Assembly (NCBI RefSeq): GCF_001565895.1
Contig: NZ_LSNE01000003.1
Location: 645,184-709,183 of the forward strand
From: Paraglaciecola hydrolytica
GTDB taxonomy: Bacteria; Pseudomonadota; Gammaproteobacteria; Enterobacterales; Alteromonadaceae
Reading direction: 5' to 3'
DNA: 64,000 nucleotides
In this document: piece by piece, positions 1-10,417 of the stretch
Position numbering within the stretch: the first letter of the stretch is position 1
How the letters are laid out: the number at the start of each line of letters is the position of its first letter
Notes under the pieces: generated by a model
Seen by the model: the letters and a program-made list of their open reading frames with translations, nothing else
Databases searched by the model: none
Told to the model about the DNA's origin: nothing
Translations under genes and position numbers: made by a program

Positions 1-48
1 TTCGTGAATGTCCACACAGATTGTCTTGTTATTAATTGTTAAAGAACA
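1..48 (-). promoter_or_regulatory. rRNA operon leader with boxA antitermination element
   Basis: Read on the minus strand, this edge has a boxA-like element (GTTCTTTAACA, 38-48) followed by the ACAATCTGTGTGGACA stretch that precedes 16S rRNA in enterobacterial and related rrn operons. boxA recruits the Nus antitermination complex. The 16S gene itself must lie just left of the window and is not visible here. The 16S-23S spacer also carries a boxA, but the GACAATCTGTGTGG block fits the 16S leader better. Confidence 0.75.
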
Positions 49-117
49 TGCCATATAGGCTGCTTCCGTAGAAGCGTGCTTTAGATGCTGTCCGAAGACC
101 CTCTTAAGCGGGACGCG

Positions 118-146
118 CATATTACGCTATCCGGTTTCGTTGTCAA
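118..146 (-). promoter_or_regulatory. rrn P2 promoter (sigma-70)
   Basis: On the minus strand there is a perfect -35 TTGACA (146-141), a 16-bp spacer and -10 TAATAT (123-118), followed by a GC-rich discriminator (GCGCGTCCC). The upstream DNA is A/T-rich, like an UP element. This is the typical form of a growth-rate and ppGpp-controlled rRNA promoter. It lies downstream of P1 and closest to the rRNA. Confidence 0.75.
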
Positions 147-278
147 CAAAGTTTTTAAAATAAATTTTAAACCCTTTCTATACAACCCGCTAATTTCCTG
201 ACTTACGTACAGTCTTCTAGCGACTCAACCTCTGGACTTAAATGACTCTTTCAAGTCTGTCCCCAAGCGAGGAGGCGC

Positions 279-306
279 ATTATAGAGAAGCCTTCATCAC
301 TTGCAA
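279..306 (-). promoter_or_regulatory. rrn P1 promoter (sigma-70)
   Basis: On the minus strand there is -35 TTGCAA (306-301), a 16-bp spacer, a perfect -10 TATAAT (284-279), then a GCGCCTCC discriminator. A/T-rich DNA (307-345) upstream may act as an UP element. Together with P2, about 160 bp downstream, it forms the tandem arrangement seen in rrn operons. It points away from yrdA, so this gap is a divergent control region. Confidence 0.72.
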
Positions 307-439
307 CACCTTTTTTAAAATTATTGTTTAAGTGCTGGTTTATCCGACAATTAGAGCTAATTTGCTTTTTAAAGCAGCAATATGGAATGTGTTTTTGCTA
401 AACTTTAGAAAAAGAACAGTAAGTCATTAGGATAAAAGT

Positions 440-976
440 ATGTCTTTACGAAGTTATAAAAACATCAAACCAACAATAAGTGATAGTTGTTATATAGATG
501 AATCCGCTGTCATCGTCGGAAAAGTAGAATGTGCTGACGATGTTAGTATCTGGCCACTTGTTGCAGCTCGGGGTGATGTGAACTACATCAAGATAGGTGC
601 TCGCAGTAATATTCAAGATGGAACTGTGTTGCATGTAACACGAGTAAGTGAATCCAACCCTGAGGGTTTTCCCTTAATTATTGGCGAAGATGTCACTGTA
701 GGGCACAAGTGCATGTTACATGGTTGTACCTTAGGAAATCGTATCTTAGTGGGCATGGGCGCCATCATTATGGATGGCGCAGTAGTACAGGATGATGTGT
801 TTATTGGCGGCGGAAGTTTAGTGCCGCCTAATAAAACCTTGGAGTCAGGTTACTTATATGTAGGTAACCCGGTAAAACAAGTTAGACCCCTAAAAGAGAG
901 TGAATCAGCCTTTTTAAGTCAGTCAGCAGTAAATTACGTCAAACTTAAAAATGAGTATCTCAAAGAAGTCGTTTAA
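440..976 (+). CDS. yrdA: gamma-carbonic anhydrase-like hexapeptide-repeat protein YrdA
   Basis: This 178-residue protein is a left-handed beta-helix of hexapeptide repeats, of the gamma-carbonic anhydrase/YrdA/PaaY family. The three metal-ligand histidines of the family are present (about H65, H89 and H94, in LHVT and GHKCMLHG). It is probably a cytoplasmic, trimeric, zinc- or iron-binding protein; whether YrdA members hydrate CO2 in the cell is unclear. The ATG at 440 gives the usual family length. The gene is convergent with yrdB and overlaps its 3' end by 4 bp. The yrdA-yrdB-aroE order matches E. coli. Confidence 0.9.
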   Translation: MSLRSYKNIKPTISDSCYIDESAVIVGKVECADDVSIWPLVAARGDVNYIKIGARSNIQDGTVLHVTRVSESNPEGFPLIIGEDVTVGHKCMLHGCTLGNRILVGMGAIIMDGAVVQDDVFIGGGSLVPPNKTLESGYLYVGNPVKQVRPLKESESAFLSQSAVNYVKLKNEYLKEVV

Positions 977-1218
977 GTAAATTGGTCAATATGAAGATGA
1001 ATTTGGCCTTCATTATCCATCTGTTCATTTTCAATAAGTGTTTCAAGCAACTCTTCAATATTAAACTGATGGTTGGCATAAAGACTCAATAAGGTCTTTG
1101 TGTCAGCTCCATTAATATAACAGTAAATAAGTTGACCACTATTTAGAGCCTGAATTTCCAACGACTGTTTATCTTCTTTATATACAGCCCCATCTAAAAT
1201 CTGAATTGCTTGATTCAT
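973..1218 (-). CDS. yrdB: DUF1488 family protein YrdB
   Basis: This acidic protein of 81 residues resembles the DUF1488/YrdB family, which has no established function. It is predicted to be soluble, with no signal peptide or membrane segment. Its start overlaps the end of aroE by 4 bp (ATGA), so it is probably translated from the aroE message by coupling. The position next to yrdA and aroE is the same as in E. coli, which supports the assignment more than the short sequence does. Confidence 0.75.
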   Translation of the reverse strand: MNQAIQILDGAVYKEDKQSLEIQALNSGQLIYCYINGADTKTLLSLYANHQFNIEELLETLIENEQMDNEGQIHLHIDQFT

Positions 1219-2036
1219 AAATTAGCTCTTAAGCTTTGAATAACAGGCTCAACTAATGGGCGAACACCACGCCACAAAATAAAACTTTCTGCCGCCTGCC
1301 CCACCAGCATTCCCAAGCCATCATAAACATTCTCGACACCTAAGAGACTAGCGTGTTGCATAAATACCGTGGGTTTATCGCTATAACTCATATCGTATAC
1401 ACAGTCTGATGCAGCGATGACAGAATCAGCAATAGCAGGTAAGTCACCAGATAAACTTGCCGAGGTAGAGTTTATGATTAGATCGAAAGGCTGAGTATAA
1501 GAAGTCAATGCATCAAAACCACAGCCCTCTAATATTTCCGAGGGTAACAAAGAAGCTAATACTTGTGCTTTTTCTGCGGTACGATTTGCAACCAAAAGTA
1601 GAGAAGGCTCCTCAGATAATAAGGGCTTGAGTACTCCACGTGCAGCCCCGCCCGCGCCTAAAAGTAATATACGTTTATTTTTTAATGCTATCCCTAAGCG
1701 CAGTAAATCTTGCACTAGGCCAGGGCCATCTGTAGTTTCACCAAAAAAACGTCCATTCGGCTGACGTTTAATCGTATTGATCGCACCTGCCAGTTGCGCA
1801 CCAGATGAAAGTTCATCAACCCACTGTGCTGCCAACTCTTTAAAAGGAGCGGTTATATTACAACCTTGAGCCAAAGGATTGCTAAAGAAGGTTTCCAAGT
1901 GCTCAATAAAATCTTCTTTAACTGCTAGCATACGTGCATATTGCAACTCTTGCCCTGTTTGTTGTGCAAACATAGAGTGAATAAGTGGTGACTTGCTTTG
2001 GGCAATGGGGTTACCAAATACTAAATACTGATCCAT
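1215..2036 (-). CDS. aroE: shikimate 5-dehydrogenase AroE
   Basis: AroE reduces 3-dehydroshikimate to shikimate with NADPH, the fourth step of the chorismate pathway, in the cytoplasm. The 273-residue protein shows the substrate-binding SKSPLIH near residue 15, the TTDGPG segment, the NADP-binding GAGGAARG loop near 130, and a C-terminal DGLGMLVGQAA helix. Length matches the family. Its start codon overlaps the start codon of the divergent globin gene by 2 bp, so any promoter close to it must lie inside that gene. The start matches E. coli AroE. Confidence 0.96.
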   Translation of the reverse strand: MDQYLVFGNPIAQSKSPLIHSMFAQQTGQELQYARMLAVKEDFIEHLETFFSNPLAQGCNITAPFKELAAQWVDELSSGAQLAGAINTIKRQPNGRFFGETTDGPGLVQDLLRLGIALKNKRILLLGAGGAARGVLKPLLSEEPSLLLVANRTAEKAQVLASLLPSEILEGCGFDALTSYTQPFDLIINSTSASLSGDLPAIADSVIAASDCVYDMSYSDKPTVFMQHASLLGVENVYDGLGMLVGQAAESFILWRGVRPLVEPVIQSLRANL

Positions 2037-2493
2037 GAATTTAAAATCCGTTGTAACAACTATGCTGGGAAAGTTAACTCAAAACCCGCCACAAAAAAAC
2101 CAAGAAGTTGCGCAAGTTACTCCATACGTGTTAATCGGTGGGGAGCAAGGAGTGCGTAAACTAACCAATCGTTTTTACGACATTATGCAAAATGACGATA
2201 AGGCCAAGGAATTATTGACAATTCATCCTCAGCCAATGTTGTCTATAAGGCAAAAGTTTTTTGAATATTTATCAGGTTGGATGGGCGGTCCTGCACTCTA
2301 TGAAACAAAATACGGCCACCCTCGGTTACGAGCACGGCACTTGCCCTTTACTATTAATAAGCAAATGCGTGATCAATGGATGTACTGTATGGACTTAGCA
2401 ATGGATGATGTCATTGACCACCCAGAGCTAAAAAAGAGTCTACATGATGCATTTTACCAACTTGCTACCCATATGATTAATCAAGAAAACTGA
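2035..2493 (+). CDS. group II truncated haemoglobin
   Basis: This is a 152-residue 2-on-2 globin of the trHbII class, which binds haem and O2 or NO and is often linked to NO detoxification or oxygen chemistry. Visible signatures are the B10 tyrosine (RFYDIM, Y48), the GWMGGPALY and YGHPRLRARHLPF blocks with proximal histidine H102, and the G8 tryptophan W115 (DQWMYCM), which is diagnostic of groups II and III. The first 25-28 residues are an extension before the globin fold, so an internal ATG at 2062 is an alternative start. The gene abuts hemF tail to tail with no gap and overlaps the aroE start codon. Confidence 0.88.
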   Translation: MNLKSVVTTMLGKLTQNPPQKNQEVAQVTPYVLIGGEQGVRKLTNRFYDIMQNDDKAKELLTIHPQPMLSIRQKFFEYLSGWMGGPALYETKYGHPRLRARHLPFTINKQMRDQWMYCMDLAMDDVIDHPELKKSLHDAFYQLATHMINQEN

Positions 2494-3426
<933 letters not shown>

Positions 3427-3990
3427 CTAATTTTCTCTAATTACTTTGCCAGTATAACCATGGCGGATCATGCTGGGCTTAAGGGCTCCACCGAGCTCAC
3501 CAGCAATCAACACTACTTTGTCGGCAAATTGTGTGATGACTTGTTCAGGTGTTTGCGCTGCTGGGTAAGTTGAAATATTGGCGCTGGTTGATACCAAAGG
3601 TTTTTGGAACAATTCACATAGTTCTTGGATCAAGGGATGCTGACTTACTCGCACGGCAATAAAATCTGAGCCGCCAGTGATCCAAAGAGGAGCCTTTTTT
3701 GATGCAGGCAATAACCAAGTATTTGGGCCAGGCCAACTTGAAAAAATCTCGGTGCGCCTGTCCATCGGGATTGCTGCATCATCAACATAGGCTAAAAATT
3801 GCGAATAACTGCGTGCGACAAGTATTAAGCCTTTAGTCACACTACGCTGTTTAAGACGGAGTAGTTCTGTGACTGCAGATTCATTATCAGGATCACAGCC
3901 AAGGCCATATACGGCTTCGGTTGGATAAGCAAAAATACAGCCTTGAACAAACTGCTGCTGTAACTGTTGTGCAACGGATTTATCTAACAT
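3427..3990 (-). CDS. tsaC: L-threonylcarbamoyladenylate synthase TsaC
   Basis: TsaC (YrdC/Sua5 family) makes threonylcarbamoyl-AMP from threonine, bicarbonate and ATP. This is the first step of t6A modification at position 37 of ANN-decoding tRNAs. The 187-residue single-domain form matches TsaC and not the longer Sua5. The N-terminal YPTEAVYGLGCDP motif and the later STSAN segment are clear. It follows yrdD, as in E. coli, with a 68-bp gap. Confidence 0.95.
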   Translation of the reverse strand: MLDKSVAQQLQQQFVQGCIFAYPTEAVYGLGCDPDNESAVTELLRLKQRSVTKGLILVARSYSQFLAYVDDAAIPMDRRTEIFSSWPGPNTWLLPASKKAPLWITGGSDFIAVRVSQHPLIQELCELFQKPLVSTSANISTYPAAQTPEQVITQFADKVVLIAGELGGALKPSMIRHGYTGKVIREN

Positions 3991-4058
3991 TGACCTAATG
4001 GACTAAAAGCAAATTCACAAAAGTGTAAAACACCCAAGCCTTGCAAGAAACTAAAAAT

Positions 4059-4625
4059 TTAGGTCTTTGGCATTTGTTTATGCCCACATAATCGCTGGGG
4101 GCATTGTAAAACGTTGCCTTGGGCTGATTTTTTTTCAAGCATTAAAGGCCAAGCGCATTTAGGACAAGGAGTAGCTACAGGTAAAAAGTTAACTACATAT
4201 TTGCACTTAGGGTAGTTATCGCAGGGATAAAACTGTTTGCCAAATTTATTAGAGCGCTTACTCAAATGCCCATCTTTACAGCTTGGACAACTTACTTTTT
4301 CTTCACTAATTGGTTTGCTTGATTCAATGTAAACGCAGGTAGGGAAATTACTACAACCAATAAACAGCCCATAACGGCCTTTTTTGATTACTAAACTTTC
4401 ACTACACAGAGGGCAAGCCGAACCTTCAATAACCTTAACCTCGGCACTTTCGTAATCGTGCAAAGGTTTGGCAAAGTCACAACTTGGGTATTGGCTGCAA
4501 CCAATAAAGGGGCCAGATTTACCATGTTTGATTTTAAGAGCCGAGTGACATTGTGGACACAAATCATCGATTTGTTCCAAAGCATGTTCGTCGGCCTTAA
4601 ATAATGAATGATCGATTTTAGACAC
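4059..4625 (-). CDS. yrdD: topoisomerase-type zinc-ribbon protein YrdD
   Basis: This 188-residue protein is made of four tandem C4 zinc-ribbon modules like those at the C terminus of topoisomerase I. Each has the CPxC...C(x)4-8C pattern, starting near residues 19, 72, 112 and 154. No catalytic topoisomerase domain is present. The family probably binds single-stranded DNA, and its exact role is not established. It lies between smg and tsaC, as in E. coli. Confidence 0.85.
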   Translation of the reverse strand: MSKIDHSLFKADEHALEQIDDLCPQCHSALKIKHGKSGPFIGCSQYPSCDFAKPLHDYESAEVKVIEGSACPLCSESLVIKKGRYGLFIGCSNFPTCVYIESSKPISEEKVSCPSCKDGHLSKRSNKFGKQFYPCDNYPKCKYVVNFLPVATPCPKCAWPLMLEKKSAQGNVLQCPQRLCGHKQMPKT

Positions 4626-4664
4626 AGATTACCTATCACTCATTAAACATAAACGCGATTCGAT

Positions 4665-5141
4665 TTAGTGAAGTGGCCCTTCGGGCTCTTCAAACAATAA
4701 ATCTTCCATTTGCGCGTAGGCGTTTTCTTTGCCGGGTACATTAAATAACACCATTAAAACGACCCATTTCATGTCTTCAAGGCAGAATTCTTTGGATTCG
4801 ATTTCCATTACCCGGTCAATAACCATTTCCCGAGTATAAGAATCGAGCACATTGATTTGCTCTAAAAACAGCAGAAAACCGCGACACTCTACATCCAGAC
4901 GCATTTCTTCATCATGGGTGTATATCCGCATGGAATAATTCGCCGTGCCTTTAACCAAATAGGGATTAATATCCGTTTCTTGTAAGGCGGCTAATTTTTC
5001 CAGCCAAGATAAAGCTTTGTAGATTTCGTCGTGATGAAATCCAGCACGAATAAGCTCATCGGTGAGCTCATCTTGGTCGACACGGATTTCTGTTTCACTG
5101 TGAATGAAGTTTTCAAATAGATACATGAGGATATCGAACAT
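4665..5141 (-). CDS. smg: DUF494 family protein Smg
   Basis: The 158-residue protein matches the Smg/DUF494 family: it starts [12 protein letters not shown], is strongly acidic, and is found next to dprA across gammaproteobacteria. The function is unknown. No signal peptide or membrane helix is visible. The gene begins 1 bp after the dprA stop codon, so the two are almost certainly one transcription unit. Confidence 0.9.
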   Translation of the reverse strand: MFDILMYLFENFIHSETEIRVDQDELTDELIRAGFHHDEIYKALSWLEKLAALQETDINPYLVKGTANYSMRIYTHDEEMRLDVECRGFLLFLEQINVLDSYTREMVIDRVMEIESKEFCLEDMKWVVLMVLFNVPGKENAYAQMEDLLFEEPEGPLH

Positions 5142-5142
5142 G

Positions 5143-6285
5143 TTATTTTTCCCCCAATTTGATGTAACCGCCTGGAACAGCTGTTACTAAACCACGCAAC
5201 TCATATTCTAGTAATTGTGACATAACTTCCGACACCGTCATGCCGCTGCGCTCAGCCACTATATCTAGTGGTGTGGCTTCAAAATCTACACTATCTAACA
5301 AAAGGTCTGTTGCCAAGCATTCAATGCTATTTTTTTTAGTTTTATTTGAATTTGTGACATCAATGTTAAATTCAAGCTCACTAAACTCTTCATTTATATC
5401 GGCAATACAGGTTACTAACTTTGCTCCTTGCTGAATTAAATAATGGCAACCTTTTGTTAATGGGTTATTAATATTACCAGGTATCGCAAACACCTCTCTA
5501 TTTTGCTCAGTCGCATACCGCGCAGTGATTAATGACCCACTTTTTAGAGCCGCCTCAACGATTAAAGTTCCTCTTGATAAACCACTGATAATTCGATTCC
5601 GCCGCGGAAAATTTTCTGGTAACACAGGTGTTAGAGGGGCAAACTCAGAAATAATCACTCCGCCACCAGCGATGATGTCCTCAGCTAGTTTACGATGTTT
5701 TCTAGGATAAATGTTGTCGATGCCTGTACCTAACACTGCAATGGTCGGCCCTTTGGCTTGTATAGCGCCTTCATGAGAAAAGCCATCAATGCCAAGTGCT
5801 AAACCGCTGGTAATCGTCCAACCGCATTGGCTTAAATCATGTGCAAAAGACTTTGCATATTCTTTACCGCTAATACTAGGGTTACGACTCCCCACTATCG
5901 CCATTTGTAAATTTGCTAGCTTGTTTTGGTCACCATAACCAAATAGCAGTATGGGAGGGCTGGAAATTTCTTTGAGTAACAGAGGATAAACACTGTCTTC
6001 CAAATTCAAAACAAAGCGATTGTTGTCGCCATTTAACCACTGGATACTTTGCTGAATAAGTTCAACATTGGGATGAAGGATGGCTTCAACTTGAACAGGA
6101 TTAAAGCCTATACCTATTAACTCTGCCTGAGTGGCAGTAAAAAAGTCGCTGATATTCCATTGCAACTTTTTGCATATTTTAGCGTAGCTTGCTGCACCAA
6201 ATTTAGGAATAGAGGCTAAATGTAACCAAGCAAAAAGTTCATCAGTTTTGTTTAGCCGTTTTGCTAAGTCAACGTCCTGTTGCAC
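5143..6285 (-). CDS. dprA: DNA-processing protein DprA (Smf)
   Basis: DprA binds incoming single-stranded DNA and loads RecA during natural transformation; it also occurs in many non-competent species. The 380-residue protein has an N-terminal helical region, then the Rossmann-like core with GSRNPSISG (about 130), [15 protein letters not shown] (about 160-175) and the basic [12 protein letters not shown] segment, and a C-terminal DprA winged helix (about 310-375). It is full length. It lies between smg and a LysM gene, with an 18-bp gap to the latter. Confidence 0.95.
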   Translation of the reverse strand: MQQDVDLAKRLNKTDELFAWLHLASIPKFGAASYAKICKKLQWNISDFFTATQAELIGIGFNPVQVEAILHPNVELIQQSIQWLNGDNNRFVLNLEDSVYPLLLKEISSPPILLFGYGDQNKLANLQMAIVGSRNPSISGKEYAKSFAHDLSQCGWTITSGLALGIDGFSHEGAIQAKGPTIAVLGTGIDNIYPRKHRKLAEDIIAGGGVIISEFAPLTPVLPENFPRRNRIISGLSRGTLIVEAALKSGSLITARYATEQNREVFAIPGNINNPLTKGCHYLIQQGAKLVTCIADINEEFSELEFNIDVTNSNKTKKNSIECLATDLLLDSVDFEATPLDIVAERSGMTVSEVMSQLLEYELRGLVTAVPGGYIKLGEK

Positions 6286-6302
6286 ACTCCCTCCTTTATC
6301 TC

Positions 6303-7379
6303 TTAAGGTTTAGCGACTATTGCACCTCTTTTAATTACTTTAGATGACTTAGTGATAAGTGCATAACTGGCTTTCTCAAAAACTTTAAATACAATCACTT
6401 CACCTATTTTTAACGCTGGCTGGATAATATCGCTGTCCATAATAAAAGCGTTGGCCATTGGGTTATTTTCGCCCTTATATTTTGGTTTTTCATCATCAAT
6501 AATATTAGGGCCATTAGTATATATCCCCATCACCATGCCTGCGGAAACTTGCTCAGCACCTAAATCAATAATCACCACGTTATATTTGCCTAATAAACGA
6601 TGCTGTTCCAAATCATCAATAATATAACCACGCTGTTCTTGCGCGGCACTGAGCATAATGCTGTCTGGTGATTTGTTTTCGTCCGGTACCAAACGGTCGC
6701 CACGTTTGACTTCATAGTTGGCATCTTCGATTTTAACTAAGCGTTGATTATCAAGCTCTGCATCTACGGCTTCCGCATTAGCAACATGTCTGATTTGCAA
6801 ACCTATAAAATTACCTGATAAGTCATAAATTTCATTTTGTTTGCGTAGCACCTTAAAATTTGATTGATAGGAACGTGATGCTTTACTCAAGGTTAAATTA
6901 TTACTGGCAAACAGCACTGAACCGTCCTGATTACCCAAAATATAGGGATGACGTTCATAGTCAACCTGTTGCATTATCTGATCGTCTTCAATAAAGGGCT
7001 TGATCACAGACCAGGGTAAAGCAGGGATAGGATCTGGCTCTTTTACTAATTTACTGCCTTGAGGCGACATTTTGATGACGGTTTTAGCTTCTTGGCGCGA
7101 TAGCTCTAGTACCATCTCACCCTGCTCGTTTTGCCTTAACAACAGCTCATCGCCAGGATAAATGAGGTGAGGATTCTGAATATGTACATTGGTGCGCCAT
7201 AATTCTGGCCATAACCAAGGTTTATCTAGGTACATTTTAGATATGTCCCACAAGGTATCGCCTTTTTGCACGACATATCTCTGTGGCGCATCCTGTTTGA
7301 TATTAATCACATCAGCCCAACATAGAGCTGGCAACAGTATTAATGCCGTCAGAAAATTCAGTATTTTTTTGCTCATCAT
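6303..7379 (-). CDS. secreted LysM-domain protein
   Basis: This 358-residue protein has an N-terminal signal peptide ending near WAD (about 22). A LysM peptidoglycan-binding domain follows at about 33-83 (YVVQKGDTLWDIS...NPHLIYPGDEL). The rest, about 270 residues, is a conserved region without a recognised fold. LysM proteins of this size are often found beside dprA in gammaproteobacteria. It is likely periplasmic and wall-associated. ATG codons at 7379 and 7376 are both possible starts. It is divergent from def. Confidence 0.85.
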   Translation of the reverse strand: MMSKKILNFLTALILLPALCWADVINIKQDAPQRYVVQKGDTLWDISKMYLDKPWLWPELWRTNVHIQNPHLIYPGDELLLRQNEQGEMVLELSRQEAKTVIKMSPQGSKLVKEPDPIPALPWSVIKPFIEDDQIMQQVDYERHPYILGNQDGSVLFASNNLTLSKASRSYQSNFKVLRKQNEIYDLSGNFIGLQIRHVANAEAVDAELDNQRLVKIEDANYEVKRGDRLVPDENKSPDSIMLSAAQEQRGYIIDDLEQHRLLGKYNVVIIDLGAEQVSAGMVMGIYTNGPNIIDDEKPKYKGENNPMANAFIMDSDIIQPALKIGEVIVFKVFEKASYALITKSSKVIKRGAIVAKP

Positions 7380-7592
7380 TATCTAAGCCTTGGTGCTAGC
7401 ACTATTATGTTTTGGATCCATTTAGGCTAGAATAGCCCAAAGTAAGTTGTGTTAAATAGTCAATTCTATTTGCACGTATAGTTAACAATACATGCATAGT
7501 ATGTATTTAATCCATTTTTATGCAAAAGTGGAGCGTCGTTAAAACATGTTCTGGATACTCAATATCAGAACCTTTAATAGTTGAACAGCATC

Positions 7593-8102
7593 ATGGCTAT
7601 ATTAGAAGTATTACGTTTTCCTGATGAGCGTCTGCGCACCATCGCCACCCCAATTGATAAAATTGATAAAGAAATTCAAACCTTAATTGACGACATGTTA
7701 GCAACCATGCTGGATGAAAATGGCATTGGTTTGGCCGCAACCCAAATCAACGTGCACAAACAACTTGTGGTTATCGACGTTTCCGAAGAACAAAATGATC
7801 CGCTGATACTGATTAATCCAGTGATTACACACATGGATGGAAAGACTATCAGTGAAGAAGGTTGTTTATCGGTGCCCAACAACTACGCAAAGGTAGAGCG
7901 TGCTGAAAAAATCACAGTAACAGCCTTAGACAAAACAGGAAAAGAGTTTTCATTGGAAGCAGATGGTTTATTAGCTATTTGCATACAACACGAACTTGAT
8001 CACCTAAAAGGTAAACTGTTTGTTGATTATTTATCACCACTTAAACGTCAACGCATTAAAACTAAACTTGAAAAAGAAGCACGTTTAGAAGCGAAAGGTT
8101 AA
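7593..8102 (+). CDS. def: peptide deformylase Def
   Basis: Def removes the formyl group from the N-terminal methionine of new proteins, using a metal (Fe2+). The three family motifs are present: [16 protein letters not shown] (metal-ligand Cys) and QHELDHLKG (two His ligands and the catalytic Glu). The ATG at 7593 gives 169 residues, starting [14 protein letters not shown] like E. coli Def; an in-frame TTG at 7581 would add four residues and is less likely. It heads the def-fmt-rsmB-trkA unit. Confidence 0.96.
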   Translation: MAILEVLRFPDERLRTIATPIDKIDKEIQTLIDDMLATMLDENGIGLAATQINVHKQLVVIDVSEEQNDPLILINPVITHMDGKTISEEGCLSVPNNYAKVERAEKITVTALDKTGKEFSLEADGLLAICIQHELDHLKGKLFVDYLSPLKRQRIKTKLEKEARLEAKG

Positions 8103-8109
8103 CTCTTCA

Positions 8110-9075
8110 TTGAATTCAAAACTAAAAATAATTTTTGCCGGAACGCCTGAATTTGCCGCAAACCATCTACAGGCACTTATTGATTCAGCACATCAGGTTG
8201 TCGCAGTATACAGCCAACCTGATCGCCCCGCTGGCAGAGGCAACAAATTACAAGCCAGCGCAGTAAAACAACTTGCGCTGGAACATAACATCCCTGTGTT
8301 GCAACCTGTATCGCTCAAAGAATCCAAGGCTCAGATTGAACTTGCGGCGCTTGATGCTGACATTATGGTAGTGGTTGCCTATGGTCTCATTTTACCCCTA
8401 GCCGTACTCAACACACCGCGTTTAGGTTGTATTAATGTGCATGGCTCACTGCTACCCAAATGGCGTGGAGCCGCACCGATTCAACGCTCAATTTGGGCCG
8501 GTGACGCAGCAACTGGCGTTACCATTATGCAAATGGATGAAGGCTTAGATACTGGCCCAATGTTGCTTGAGCGCTCAATTCCTATCGAAACCAACGATAC
8601 CAGTGCATCTTTGTACAGCAAATTAGCTGACATAGGCCCTCAGGCTTTAATGGAGTACTTAGGCAATATTCAATCTCTAGGGCCTCGTAAACAAGATAAT
8701 GCACTAGCGAGTTACGCCAAAAAACTCAGTAAAGAAGAAGCCTGTATTAATTGGCATTATAGCGCTATGCAACTTGAGCGTAATGTCAGAGCCTTTAATC
8801 CTTGGCCAGTTAGTTATTTTGAACTGCAGAGCATTACGATCAAGGTATGGCGCAGTGAAGTGGTGGTTAATAGCACTTATAAAAACAGCCTACCAGGTCA
8901 AATATTACAAGCAGATAAACAAGGTATTTTGGTAAAAACAGCCCAGGATTGCCTCTTACTGCAAAACATACAATTACCCGGTAAAAAACCTATGAATAGC
9001 GCTGATGTTCTGAATGGTCGCAGCGATTTATTTGTGGTGGGTAGCATTATTCCAAGTTCATCATTTAATGAGTAA
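8110..9075 (+). CDS. fmt: methionyl-tRNA formyltransferase Fmt
   Basis: Fmt formylates Met-tRNAfMet with 10-formyl-THF for initiation, the counterpart of Def. The 321-residue protein opens with [11 protein letters not shown], has the catalytic [18 protein letters not shown]-type segment (about 110-127) and a C-terminal OB-fold domain. Translation appears to start at TTG (8110), 7 bp after the def stop, giving an N terminus that aligns with E. coli Fmt. Its 3' end overlaps rsmB by 8 bp. Confidence 0.96.
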   Translation: MNSKLKIIFAGTPEFAANHLQALIDSAHQVVAVYSQPDRPAGRGNKLQASAVKQLALEHNIPVLQPVSLKESKAQIELAALDADIMVVVAYGLILPLAVLNTPRLGCINVHGSLLPKWRGAAPIQRSIWAGDAATGVTIMQMDEGLDTGPMLLERSIPIETNDTSASLYSKLADIGPQALMEYLGNIQSLGPRKQDNALASYAKKLSKEEACINWHYSAMQLERNVRAFNPWPVSYFELQSITIKVWRSEVVVNSTYKNSLPGQILQADKQGILVKTAQDCLLLQNIQLPGKKPMNSADVLNGRSDLFVVGSIIPSSSFNE

Positions 9076-10390
9076 TCCAAACACAAAAAATAAAAACAAC
9101 CTACGCGCTGATGCTGCATTCGTGTTGTATCAAATACTTGAACAAGGTAAAAGTGCTAGGGAATGTTTACCCGCCATGCAAGCCAAACATATGGATCAAG
9201 ATAAAGCTTGGCTGCAAGAAATGGTATTTGGTGTATTAAGGCAACTGCCCATCTTGCAATACTGGCTGCGATTATTGCTTGAAAATCCACTGAAAAATAA
9301 ATTCAAAGTAGCTGAACATTTAATTTTATTGGGGTTTTATCAAATTGCCTTTAGTCGGGTAAGTCAGCATGCCGCGGTATCGGAAACTGTTGAGGCCTGC
9401 AAACCACTCAAAATTGATGCCATGAAGGGTTTGGTGAATGCCATACTGCGAAATTTTATTCGTCAGGATATGCAAGACAATAAGCCTGACGATGCTCAGA
9501 TTTTGTCTGGCCTGCCCAAATGGCTATATAAAAAGCTGAACCTTGCTTACCCTGACCAACTTGATGATATTATTCAACAAATTGAATCTAAAGCACCATT
9601 GTGGTTGCGGGTTAATACAAAAAATATTTCTCACCCTGATTTTTTGATCGCGTTAACTCAACACGCTATCGAATATTCATTATCACCACTACATGCTGAA
9701 GCGGTCATTTTAAGTAAAGGCGCAGATATCATCAGTTTACCTGGTTTTGTCCAAGGTTGGTTTGCTGTACAAGACGGTGCAGCTCAACTGGCAGCGCATT
9801 ATTTGGCACCACAGGCCAATGAACGTATTTTAGATTGTTGCGCGGCCCCTGGTGGTAAAACAAGCCATATACTTGAACTAGCGGATAATTTAGAGCTCAT
9901 AGCGCTCGAAATAGATAGCCAACGAATGACCAGAGTCGCTGAAAACCTCGAACGATTAGGCCACAGCGCTCAATTAGTTGTTGGGGATGCGAGTCGCCCA
10001 ACAGATTGGTGGGATGGTCAACAGTTCGATCGTATATTATTAGACGCACCTTGTTCTGCCACCGGCATTATTAGGCGCCACCCCGATATAAAATGGCTGC
10101 GAAAAGCCAAAGACATTGATGCTTTAGTATTAATTCAGCAGCAAATACTCGATGCCATGTGGTTACTACTAAAACCAGGTGGGGTGCTGCTCTACGCCAC
10201 ATGCTCCATTTTAGCGGAAGAAAATCATCAACAAATTGACGATTTTTTAGCACGAACTACAGATGCCAAACTTGACCCCGAGTTTAAGCACGATGCCATA
10301 CACTGCGGACAACAGATCCTGCCTGGAAACCAACAAATGGATGGTTTCTATTATTGCAGGCTGCTAAAGTCAGCTCAGATTAATGTTTAA
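9068..10390 (+). CDS. rsmB: 16S rRNA m5C967 methyltransferase RsmB
   Basis: RsmB methylates C967 of 16S rRNA with S-adenosylmethionine. The N-terminal NusB-like RNA-binding domain (about 1-140) is followed by the RsmB/NOP methyltransferase domain, with [12 protein letters not shown] (SAM binding) and the two catalytic-cysteine motifs [14 protein letters not shown] and [11 protein letters not shown]. The start is placed at ATG 9068 (440 residues), which overlaps the fmt stop as ATGAGTAA; an in-frame GTG at 9014 would add 18 unlikely residues inside fmt. Confidence 0.95.
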   Translation: MSNPNTKNKNNLRADAAFVLYQILEQGKSARECLPAMQAKHMDQDKAWLQEMVFGVLRQLPILQYWLRLLLENPLKNKFKVAEHLILLGFYQIAFSRVSQHAAVSETVEACKPLKIDAMKGLVNAILRNFIRQDMQDNKPDDAQILSGLPKWLYKKLNLAYPDQLDDIIQQIESKAPLWLRVNTKNISHPDFLIALTQHAIEYSLSPLHAEAVILSKGADIISLPGFVQGWFAVQDGAAQLAAHYLAPQANERILDCCAAPGGKTSHILELADNLELIALEIDSQRMTRVAENLERLGHSAQLVVGDASRPTDWWDGQQFDRILLDAPCSATGIIRRHPDIKWLRKAKDIDALVLIQQQILDAMWLLLKPGGVLLYATCSILAEENHQQIDDFLARTTDAKLDPEFKHDAIHCGQQILPGNQQMDGFYYCRLLKSAQINV

Positions 10391-10417
10391 AGACCAACAG
10401 GTTAGATTCAAAGCTCG

